The translations under genes and the position numbers were made by a program. Positions 49,751 through 60,060 of a DNA stretch of 64,000 nucleotides are shown in pieces. The stretch spans positions 136,001 to 200,000 of the forward strand of contig JAGMWU010000078.1 in the NCBI GenBank assembly GCA_018697195.1, read 5' to 3'. Position 1 is the stretch's first letter. Each line of letters opens with the position of its first letter. Under the pieces are notes generated by a model. The model saw only the letters and a list, made by a program, of their open reading frames with translations. It was not told where the DNA came from and did no database searches. This DNA comes from Certhia americana. Its lineage: Eukaryota > Chordata > Aves > Passeriformes > Certhiidae.

Positions 49751-52700
49751 GTGAGTCACCCTCTTGCTCAATATGCTTCTCCCTGTGTCTATTTCTAAGA
49801 AATATCTATTTGAATGAAGAAATATTTCAAAAGGCAAATGCAAAGCTCTATTCACAGGACTCCAGAGGCCATGTCAACTTTAGGCACAGACTAGAAACAA
49901 TTTCATCACACCGTGGGCAATTAGAGAGCAAATCTCAGTCATGGCTCTCTGCTGCAGGCCCTTGGAATAGCTCCAGGCATCAGTTCAAATTTGATATGAA
50001 ACACCACGACTCAGATTTAATTTCATTTTACACCTTCCTCCCACTGCCTTGAGCAGTTGGAGTGCAAAGGCTAGTAAGTCATCGTGTGTTTTGCACAAAA
50101 GATATGAGCACTAACAGGTGCAAACACATCCTGCTTGAGACCAATGAATTCCTTTACAGACCTCTAAAAAATGACTCATTCTCCAGAAGAAACATGAAAC
50201 CAGTTGAAGGGCAAAAAATGCACTGGAAATACCTGCAGAATATCACTCACATTTCCTCAAGTATCATATTTCTCTGTGTGTGCTTAATTTACAATGATTT
50301 TGTGCTACAGTAACTGAATCTACTGGCACTAACTAGGGGCAGCCTGAAATGAATTCACAAGGGCCTGCAGCAGACTGGGCACTATGGAATCCTGCTGCTA
50401 GCATTCCCTGCAATGCCTGCTCACTTCCCACAAGCTCACCTGAAAAGCTGAGTTCTGAATGCTAAAGAAAATTAGGCTCATTGCCAGATGCTTAAAGATC
50501 TGTGCTGGCAAGGATATGACACTTCTTCCTGCTGCTCTTACAAGGACAGGGTTCCTGCAGACAACTCTCCAGCAACCTGAGATCTCACAGCTAAAGATGC
50601 TCTGCTGTGTTTTGCACTATGTTCTCTATATTGTCTTGCTCAGGTGACAGAACGTCCCCCACTAAGCAAGTGGATCAAGTCTCTTTCCGAATTTTTCCAC
50701 ATGATGCATGTGAGCTGGCCCAGAATCCACATCACCAGGCATGGAGTTAATTAAATAGACCCCTTCCTGGGGCTAATTCATGGAGTTAGGTGCTCAGCTC
50801 CCCTTCCTGGGGCTATTTCCTATTGACAATAATTAGAGTTCCCTATGACCACCCTAGAGTGCAGCATGGTGGGTGCAGATACGCTGTAAACCTCCTCAGT
50901 TATCTCCTTACTTCTCCTCCTCAGTTATCTCCTTACTTCTCCCTTCACCTGCTTATAGATATCTTAGCACAGGAGAATTTTGGCCCTTGGCTGTGATTTG
51001 TCTGTCACTCAGTTTCCTAAAGACTTAACTTACTGCTTTAGAGCAAGCATACTTTGTTCATCTGGGGGTTTAATTTACTTATTTACTTTTATTCTTTCTT
51101 TCTTTTTTCATCTATTATTGTATCCTGTAAAAAAGGTGTTGCAAGACATTGCAATAAAAAACTAGACATTCTAAGCCCTTTGTCCTATTGTTGCTGCTGC
51201 TGGGACTGTGTACATAAGGAGCAGTCAGAAATGTCAGGGGGTTCATGGACAGTAACCACTTATGGCACCTCCCATTCCTCTCAAAAAATTACGAAGTTTT
51301 TTTCCCCCCTGCACCAGTCAGTAGTCCTTCCTCTCACTTTCTTAAGCAGAACTGAGGATAAAAACATTTTCAAAGTTACTTCAAATTCAAATCTGCCCTT
51401 AAGCAACCTGTGGTTCAGCTTTGCTCTAATTGAAACTAATGAGCCATCTGCTATTAACTTATATGCAACTAGGACAGAGCTTGCTTTCATACAAGATACT
51501 CATGATTAGCTTCACTGACAGGCACTTAACCAAAATTACAAAACATGCCAAAATATTTTATTTCTTTCCTTTGCACCAGGTCACCCTGCTGCTACATCTC
51601 CTCTGGCTCCCAGGCTGCCCAGCACACACTGCAGCCTGGCACCAGCAGTGCTGAGGAAGGGATCTTTTTGGCAGTGGAAAGATATACAAGTTTTTATTCA
51701 ATACTAAGCAGATATGAAAAGGCCTTTGCATAACAGTCTTTTAATGAAAATTAAAATAAGGATGATTAAACCTTCAGTGATCTGCTGAGCTCTGAATAAG
51801 CCCCAAATTATCCTTTCCCAGGGGGAGGATGATGCATACTGAAACAGGTAGACCAAAAGATGTGTAGATTTTGTAATAACCTTATACGCTTATTATACAA
51901 GAGACCTATAGACACCAGAAATACAGTTTGGTCTGCCCTGGTTGCATTTGTGTGCTTTTGCCTCCAGAATACCTTAATAACCAGTTTGAAAGCTCAAGTC
52001 ACCAATTCAAAATATGAGACTCCTTAAAGATGCACATTTTTCTTGGCTATTTCTTCCTTGTGTGGATAGTCTTAGTGATGGCTTTTTTTTTTATAGAAGT
52101 CATATTTCAAGTTACAAACTTGTACCAAATGCTGCACTACTCAAAAACACATTTTCAGCAAATAGCAATTTTTCTTTGACTGGTCTTTGTGTTTACTGAT
52201 TTAAGCTGTATTAGCTATCATATTAAAGAGAATTATCTCCATGGTATTTAGATATCTTGTATGTAAACAGAAAATTATGATTATCGCCTTCCACAGAAAG
52301 ATCTCTGCAGCCAGGTACAGGATATTGCTGTGCCACTGCACAAACAGCACTGCTGCATCTCAGCATCACTCTGTCAAAAAAACCTTTGATCTTTTCACAG
52401 CCTTCAAAATGAAACTTACAATTAAACCTCAGGATTAGTGTAAGCAAGCCATGAGACCTCAGTGCAGGCATTACCAGATCACTTTACAGAACACTTAGGA
52501 AAAAAAAGACAATATGAAAATACAAAAAATAGTAGAAAGCATGAGAAGTTGCATATGTAAGAATAGAACTAAGAGACAATGATAACAATTTAATCATTCT
52601 TTAACGTTTGTTTTCTATTAGTTTTGCCCTTTCATATTTAAAGGGTTTAGTATTACTAGTATGTATGGTAGAGCTTGCATAAAATCACCATCCCACTGAT

Positions 52701-55700
52701 CTCTATAGGGTGTGCTCAGAGTAGTTTGTATCTCTCAATCTGCTCAGGACTCCAGAGCAGATACCACTTAGTGGTTTTCTAAGCAGTATGAAGACAAAAA
52801 AGTCAGCAGTACTCCAGCTTTATAGGCCCTATAGACTGGTATTTAGTCACTGTTAGACAGAAGCCAAAACTAAAGCCAAAATGATACAGATATTGGCCCC
52901 AGACTTCCACAAGACTGTTGCCCCATTTAGTGTTTTCTCCACAAACCAATGAAATCAAGCAGGGATAAATGAACACTGCTGTCATTCAGTTTTGGTTTTT
53001 CTTCCCCTTCAGCAAAGACATAATCTCAGTCTAAACACGCAGCTAACGTTCACATATAAGTTCTTTAGGATGTATAAATGACAGCTGCCCTCTTTCCAGC
53101 TTTCCACTAAGGATATAAATAGAACATGATCAACTAAGCTGTATTCTTGATAAATATGCTGGAAAGGTGCCTACCCGTATCTACAGTGGAAGCAGAATGA
53201 GGAGCTGCACCAGGCAGCATCTCATCTTCCTGCACTACATGATGTAAGCACTAGATATACAGAGCTGTACTTTTAGTCCTTCCTTGTACTTCTTGCCTGG
53301 AAAGATCTTTGGCCAAAAGTTAAGCCTGAATTGCTTTGTGCACCTTGTGCTGCAGTGAACTGAATAAAGGTTTCTGGACCTAAGCACAGGTCAGAACTTC
53401 AGCACTGGACTGAAGCTTTAAGTGAGTCTGAGACATCCATGTGACTCTGCAAGATCTCTCACAGCACCCCCTGATAGGTGAGAGAATATTTAGGCTTCTC
53501 TATCAATGCAGCCTTTGCCTCTTTACAGCAAGTGCAAAGCATCTACACTTGAAGAAGACACTGCCCTAACAAATAAGATATTTCTCATTCTAATGCCTAC
53601 TAGGAATGTTTCATGTTAGCAGTTTTTTATTACTTGTGGTATTTATAATCTCACTCCTATAGCAGGCAAAATAACTTCCTTTCAAATCTGATAATAAAAT
53701 GCAGTTGACAGTGAAAACATCAACATGTTTAGTCTTTATTCTTGGGTTCTGGTTGGTACCAGAATCAGAAGAATAAAACTGACCAAAGGATTATTCTTTA
53801 TATAAAGCTGGCTAGCTGCATGACCAAGCCTGTTCTAACAGGACCTGAATTTCACTGGATTTGTCACTTTTGTCAGAGTGTTCAGTTTTTGGGATATCTG
53901 TGCATTCCACCTGTGTGTTTTCCATTTCTTCATCTCTCCTTTTTATGAGCCCCTGCTTTGTTTGATAGAAAACCAGGATGTGACCCTTTTGTTTCTTGTT
54001 TTCAGGAGATCACTGGTTCTGTCTTCTATCTCATCTTGGATGTGGTAGATACTGAATGCCATGTACTCAGCAAAAAGTTGTGGAAGGACTGTAACACCAG
54101 ACCTGCTCATTCAACTGTAAGGATTTTATTTTTCTATTTAATCCCACATATGATGAGTTACTCAGGTACTATTGATGACTACAAAATCCCCACACTTGCA
54201 TTTTCAGTGGGCAAAAAAGCTTAGAAAAAAATCAAAGCCCATTTTATAATATCCACAGTTTTACTCTGTACCTTCAATTCAGTTTATAGACTGGAAAGAT
54301 TTATTTTAAAAAGTGAAAATGCAAAGAATGTTTTTGACCAGAGCTAATAAAGAGGCCAAACTAAATAGCCAAGATAGGACACTATTTAGAATAATGGTTT
54401 ACTTTTTATAGCAACCCTATAAGAGTTTATTTTAAAGACAGCCTGTCAAGGAGGGAATAAAAGAAATACACTTTTATATAACATGTGATTTTTGGTTTAG
54501 TTTAATTCCACTTTTATTCTGACAACTTTGCAAAAATTGCACTGAAATAGGAGTAAGAGGAAAGCTCAGCAAGATAAGCTGCAAAGACAGAAAGTGGTCC
54601 ATGACTGTTGCTACAGGTGACCAAAACTGTTCTGAACAAGTGAAAAAAACTCCTGGAAAATGAAGAATGACAAGAAGCAAGGTTCATGTGAAAAAAGAAA
54701 AAAAGAAGAGAGTTATGATTAAATTGTCCTATTCTACTTCTATGACCAATCAATTTTAACTTCTCCATGAAAATTAGGAAAAAATAGAAAAAAATTAAAA
54801 TAATTCTACTCACTTCTCATTACAGTGTTTTCAGCAGAAAACAGGCTCAAAGCCTATATGGTTGATATGGTTTCAGTGAAGACAAGAAATGCATGTCCAG
54901 AAGCCTTGAGCACACATGTAGAAATATCTAATAAGTTCTCAAAGAATATATTTTCAAATCTAAAATATAAAAGCACAGTGGATATTAACAAACCAGTATT
55001 TTTTTCAGCCATAAAGTCAGAGTTTTTTGTGTGCAAGGATGACACTATTATGCCACAAAACTGATTTATGGTTCCTTCCTACCACTCTCCCTGTGATTAT
55101 AGGGAAAGGGGGAAGGTGGAAGACAGGTGACTGGATCCAGATACTCTGAATTATCTCTAGGTTTAACCTCTCTGGGTTCCAGACATAGACCCAGCCCAGG
55201 ACAGAGACCCAGGAGCACTGTGTGACAGTTGGGCACTTCTCAGCTGCAAGAAGAATGGTCCTGGGCAGGCCACCCAGCAGTCAAGCACTGCATCTGTATA
55301 GCTCAGAATCACACCAGGGGATGAGCTGGCCTTTTATTTTTGAATGCTTAGAAATGTGCTTTATTTGAGTATTAACAAAACTTTTGTCTTGAAAATAATT
55401 CCATGATTACAAGAAGAAAATGAGCCACTCCTGTCTAGGTACTAGATGACCAGTAAAGGGTAAAATATTAATTGTTTCTAAATGTTTATATTGTTTCAGG
55501 TTTATGGTCAATGCAAAGCAATTATCTATATTAATCAGGCAAGAAATATTGCTCACCTGAATACTTATGAGTGCACTTTACAACCAGGTATGTCTTTAAT
55601 ATTCTCTTTATAAGAGAACTGGAAAAACTTTGCCAAATAGCATTACTTTAAATTTTAAATGTAATTATGACACCACAGTATCTCCATTAGCTTCAGCTGC

Positions 55701-58700
55701 CCTGATTTTTTCAAGTCAGTGATCATAAGGCCAGGGAGGTGCTGCAGCTCAAAAGAGTTCAATAATAACTGTTTTAACCTCTGTGACACTCAGCAGAGCC
55801 TCTATATGGGCTTTTACCCTCTGAACCAAAAAATGTTTCTATGGGTTTGTGAAAGGCAAGGAAAAACAGCAAGCCCACTGTCAATAGGCTGAATTTTTCC
55901 TTCAGTGCCTGCACCACAACATTTTTATGGGTCTGCAAATACATAAAGATTCAAAATTATTGAGGGGTGCAAACCACATATTCTTACTCCACAGGAGTGG
56001 AGGACAAGTGGGCAGTGAGCATAGATGCATTTACAGTGACCTACACTGTCAACATGCTTTTATGGTTCTGCCTTCTCTAACAACATTGTTATGTTTGAAC
56101 AAAAAGTTCCACGCAAATACATTTGGTCAGTATGTCCCGACTGCCCAGCTGATGATTCTCCAACTAAGCCTGAATACTTGGAGGCTGCTGCTCGAAGTCT
56201 TGCCAAGTTCAATAAAGAGAGTGAACAAACCCACTACTTCTCTCTCGTCAGTGTCACAAGAGCTTCAATGCAGGTAAGCCATGGCTCATCTGACTTGTTT
56301 TACCCCTCAAGAATCCTATTCAGAATACTCCTTGTCATCTTGATCCAAGACTCTGATTCCATTTCTTGCAAAAAGAAGGGCTTTATGCAAAAGTCAAGAC
56401 ATAGACTTGCTTCCAAAGTTCAGAGAAGCTTCACTGTTAACTCTTTCTTCTTCCACCATCATGAACTCGCAACTCCCTAATAGAAAGTATTTAATAAAGC
56501 ACAGTCATACCTTCCAATACATAGCTGTAATTTACTGAATGAGTCTAAGCATGGTATAGAACTAATTTTAGACTAACAGAGAGCTCATGATCTCATGCTT
56601 AAGTCCTCTTTGTTTACCACAGTATTATCCAGTCTCTCTAAAATTCAGTATGTGTAGATAGCAAAGAGGTTTTTCTTCTTTGTGTAAACCGCCAGATATT
56701 ACTACAATATACTATTCAATCCCTTCCATCTTCTGACCCCAATTTCAGAAATAGTAAAATGATCCTGTTTGTTAAAACAACGAGAAATTGTTAACAAGAC
56801 ACTGAAGAAGGTCTTTGGCTATGTAGTTCTATGTGGATGTTAACTTACAACAAAATCTAAACCCATTTCCACTGTGCCAATCCATGAGTTATTAAGATTG
56901 TGCATATATAAAAAGTAAAAAATGATCAGGCAATAAAACACTGGCAAAAAAACATTCACTGTAACACAACTAACAGTAATGCCCCAAGTATCATCTGTTT
57001 CTTCCAGACGTAGCAGGATTTTTTCATGTATTTCAAGGTCAGTAGAATTCTTTATTCTTCCTGACACATGCACAAGTTCTAATTGCCACTGGCCTCTCAT
57101 TTACAGTGGGTCATTGGTCCTGCATATTTTGTGGAGTTTTTAATTCGGGAGACATCTTGCTCCAAAGGTGACACGGTTGCTGACATCTCGATGTGTGAGC
57201 CACTTCCATCAGAAGTCGCTGTAAGTACTATTCCTCGTATAAACACCAGTTTTCCACATACTATGATTCCTCAAGATCCCCTGGTCTTTGCAGACAAGAA
57301 CCAAAACCCACAGTTGTCTTTTTATGGATTCTATCTCCATGGTGCCTTGCAACTCTACAGACTGATTTAGAATAGAGAAATATTTCAGCAAAAATTCTGA
57401 ATTCTTACCAGAAGTCCATAAGAAAAGAAAACAAAAAAATACCATTCAGAAAAAGGTGGAGTAGCCATCACCTTACAAAACTGAATGAGTCTAAAGGATT
57501 TCTTCCAAAGAAACAGACATAGACAATGAATCACAAACAATGCATGAAGAGTATATTCAAACTACAATCAGGTCAGCTAAGGAAAACATTAGGAACTACG
57601 GAAAAAATTGTAAGAGGAACTGGAAGACTAAATGGGTGTGTTGTCAAGAGATAACATTTCAAGACCCATCTTAAGTGAGATCCAAGCCATGATACCTACA
57701 GCCCAGCACAAACACAACTACTAGAAACAGCAATTTTTTCATGGTTTCTTTCACTAGTATGGCATGAAATTGGTTCTCTGTGGAAAATTATATTATGTTC
57801 CACACACAGTTTGCCTGCATAGGAATATTCTGCTGCAGAACTTAAGCAAGCTGTTGTAGTTTGACCTTAAGCAGCCAGCTTAGTTTTGCTGTTGTGTTAC
57901 CTAACCCTCCTTTGCAAACACAAGACCTTTGTCAAAACACTGCCTGTCTTTGTGAAGCTGCCAATCCCAAAATAAAAGTTTGCCCAAGCTGTTTATCCCT
58001 CCAAATACACTTAGAAGCTCTAACTATTCAGCCTTTCATAATCAGTTATTTTACAAGATAGGAGCTTAGTATCAGGGCTCCATGTGAAAAAATCCTTGTA
58101 TTTTCTTCTTACAGAAAATCGGTTTCTGCAAAGGCTCTGTAGTAAACAGTCGTGCGGAACAGTTTGTCACAACATCCTGTGAAATCTACAGTCAGCAGGT
58201 ATTTCTTAATCTAATCTTAATATTGCAAGGGTAATACTTCTTTACAAAACAAATACTGAACTTTTGAAAGCCTACCCATTTTTAAGTTTTCTTATTCACA
58301 AAGACATGTGCTTCAAGAAAGTGATAAGGCCAGATCAGGAAGAAATCTCTCTTGTGATACAACAGACTGTTGTTGGTGGATAAAAGGGCAGTAGAGTATA
58401 GAGACAAACCTGCAGAATGTATTCAGAATGCTCTACAATGAAATTGTAAATCACAAAGGGAATGCAAGGGGATATTACTTTAATTACCCAAGTTTCATGC
58501 ACCCATCTCCACTGGCACAAGAAGTAGTTACTATCATTTATCCTTTGAGCTTCTGTTCTGTAGCTGATCTTGAAGGACTACGGTTCCAGAAGATCTTTAG
58601 TGTGAAGGGTAATCTTCATATCTGAAGGATTTTGGAATTGCTTCAATTTAGATAATATTTATTCCTTGTTATTTAGGATCCTGCCACTGAAGAGGAAAAC

Positions 58701-59120
58701 CAGGAAGCTAATCAGACACCTGAAAAATCCAGTCAGGATCAACAGGCTTCTCCCTCAGATGACAGTTCTTTCTCCCCACACCTGGAAAAAACAGTGGGCT
58801 GGGTTAAAATTCTACCCCCTTCAAATGAAGACATTACTTTCTATAGCCTACGAGAAAGTCAAAATGAGCCTAAGGACAGAAATCCAGCTCCTCCTAAGGC
58901 TAAAGAATCTGCCCACAGTGGTGATGGAGAAAAGACTCAAGTAAGCAAACCAGACCTGACCAAACCAGTCACTGGACCAGTTATTCTGCCTTTTCCTGAA
59001 GAACCTTCTCTATCAGATTCATGTCCAGGAGAAGCAAAGCAGCCAAAAGGCATCCTCCATCCTTTGATAACTAGAAACACAGCCAGCACCCAAGCACCTC
59101 AACTATCTGCAACAAAATAA
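49529..59120 (+). CDS. FETUB: Fetuin-B, complete seven-exon gene
   Basis: Joining 49529-49750, 54006-54116, 55500-55587, 56107-56273, 57107-57220, 58115-58198 and 58677-59120 gives 409 residues (human 382). A signal peptide covers about residues 1-19. Two cystatin-like domains follow (about 33-140 and 141-256), then a long Ser/Pro/acidic tail. Mature cysteines at 35, 92, 103, 116, 136, 150, 153, 214, 226, 239, 256 and 378 keep the 12-cysteine fetuin pattern. Signature blocks shared with mammalian fetuin-B are VYGQCKAI, CPDCP (150-154), RSLAK-N, VTRAS-Q and GP-YFVE-LI. The CPDCP linker is the element by which fetuin-B blocks the zinc of astacin-type proteases such as ovastacin (family knowledge). 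One clear sequon is at N274. The gene follows AHSG in the same orientation, as in mammals. Intron 4 begins in phase 0; only intron 3 is phase 1. Confidence 0.96.
50740..50817. repeat. 39-bp imperfect tandem duplication in FETUB intron 1
   Basis: Two adjacent 39-base copies share CATGGAGTTA at the start and CCCCTTCCTGGGGCTA near the end, differing in the middle. The shared second part is itself a small palindrome. Confidence 0.85.
50891..50940. repeat. 25-bp perfect tandem duplication in FETUB intron 1
   Basis: A 25-base unit beginning CCTCCTCAGTTATCTCC is repeated exactly twice, head to tail, within a pyrimidine-rich stretch. Confidence 0.95.
54006..54116 (+). CDS. FETUB: FETUB exon 2
   Basis: 37 codons, the same length as AHSG exon 2 (acceptor TTTTCAG, donor ACT|GTAAGG). 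It encodes VFYLILDVVDTEC-HVL with C92 and C103, very close to the mammalian fetuin-B segment. Confidence 0.95.
55500..55587 (+). CDS. FETUB: FETUB exon 3
   Basis: Begins VYGQCKAIIY and carries C116-C136. It ends one base into codon 141 (donor CAG|GTATGT). The NCT glycosylation site found here in human fetuin-B reads ECT, so it is absent. Confidence 0.95.
56107..56273 (+). CDS. FETUB: FETUB exon 4: CPDCP linker and second cystatin helix
   Basis: Residues 141-196 with CPDCP at 150-154. The frame demands that the exon start after AAAAAG at 56101-56106, an acceptor with almost no adjacent pyrimidine tract. It is the first AG after a good branch-point-like CTCTAAC (about 30 bases upstream). Donor CAG|GTAAGC. 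Confidence 0.88.
57107..57220 (+). CDS. FETUB: FETUB exon 5
   Basis: 38 codons, identical in length and phase to AHSG exon 5. It encodes WVIGPAYFVEFLIRE and C214/C226. Acceptor TTTACAG, donor GCT|GTAAGT. Confidence 0.95.
58115..58198 (+). CDS. FETUB: FETUB exon 6
   Basis: 28 codons encoding IGFCKGSVV and the C239-C256 pair, ending in QQ as in the mammalian protein. Acceptor TTCTTACAG, donor CAG|GTATTT. Confidence 0.94.
58677..59120 (+). CDS. FETUB: FETUB exon 7: long acidic/Ser/Pro tail
   Basis: Encodes residues 263-409 and the TAA stop. It is rich in Glu, Gln, Ser and Pro, has a sequon at N274, and keeps VILPFPEE and SDSCPG (C378), which match the end of mammalian fetuin-B. The final 30 residues extend past the mammalian end. 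Confidence 0.93.
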   Translation, partial: DPATEEENQEANQTPEKSSQDQQASPSDDSSFSPHLEKTVGWVKILPPSNEDITFYSLRESQNEPKDRNPAPPKAKESAHSGDGEKTQVSKPDLTKPVTGPVILPFPEEPSLSDSCPGEAKQPKGILHPLITRNTASTQAPQLSATK

Positions 59121-59167
59121 CAGCAGAAATGGCAACATTGTTTTCAATTTGTATAACATGGTCAAAA

Positions 59168-59177
59168 AATAAATAAA
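59168..59177 (+). terminator. FETUB: FETUB poly(A) signals (two overlapping)
   Basis: AATAAATAAA gives two overlapping canonical signals 48-57 bases after the stop codon, followed by a T-rich stretch. The 3' UTR is therefore very short, under 100 bases. Confidence 0.8.
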
Positions 59178-59399
59178 TAGTTTATTACAGTCTTCGTCTT
59201 TGGCATTCTCAGCTTTATGAAAGCACAAGAACAGATTGGGAAAAGAAATTTACCTGGGGCATTTCCCAACAAAATTATTTGGCTTTTAATTCTCAAATTC
59301 CCCCCATCAGGCAGAGCATGAAGGAAAGGTAACTGTGGGGGATAAAAGAACTTGCAGGGCTGGGACAGTTCAAAGACATCAGAAAAAATATCCTTGGTA

Positions 59400-60060
59400 G
59401 CAAAATCAGTCAGAGCGCAGTGCGGGATGGCTGCTGGCCGAGGGATGGGGAGATGCAGCCAAGTGTGACAAGCAGGCGGTGGGGCAGGGCCGGTGCTGCG
59501 GTGCCCGGGGGAGGCGAGCAGGGCACACCCAGGGATGGAAGGCAGGCTGCAGGAAGGAGCCAGCTCCCCGCCGAAATTCAGGGGCAGCGAGGCAGGGCTG
59601 AGGCCAAGCCGTGAACGTGAGTTAGCAAGGCGTGGTCAGGGCTGGTGTGGTTGTGTCAGGCAGAGTCAGGCACAGCCCAGCGCTGTCCCAGCGCAGTGTG
59701 AGAGTGTGGCAGTGTCGCAGTGCCCAGGCAGGTGTGAGGGACGCAGGGTTGTGGGGCTGAACCGGGGGCTCAGCTTCTGGGGCCAGGCACAGGCACAGCT
59801 GCCATGCAGCAGGAGCTGAGCTCGGGCAGCGGCCCAAAAGCAGCTCCCGAGGGAAGCGGGGAGGCTCAGCCCTGGCCGTGGCCTCCCCCTGCACAGCCCG
59901 GGAGCCCAAGGTCACCGAGGGACAGCCCCGGTGTGCCTGGCAGCCAGCACCAAACCCCGGAGCAGGGGAGCTCTCGGGGCCCTAGAGTGTCACAGCATGT
60001 GACAGGGCATCACCAGGGAGCAGCGCTGCAGCACTGGGGGGCATTAAAAGCTAGTGCGGT
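59400..60060. other. GC-rich block downstream of FETUB
   Basis: About 650 bases of clearly higher GC than the flanks, with scattered CpGs and irregular GTGT/GGCAG reiterations (59690-59760). Short open frames exist on both strands, but none resembles a known protein. It could be a promoter region, a degenerate minisatellite, or a GC-biased gene-conversion spot. Confidence 0.45.

Larger units (their letters stand above)
49751..54005 (+). other. FETUB: FETUB intron 1 (4.3 kb)
   Basis: This is the longest intron of either gene, three times that of AHSG intron 1. It contains the two local tandem duplications near 50.7-50.9 kb and otherwise no recognised element or exon. Confidence 0.85.
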
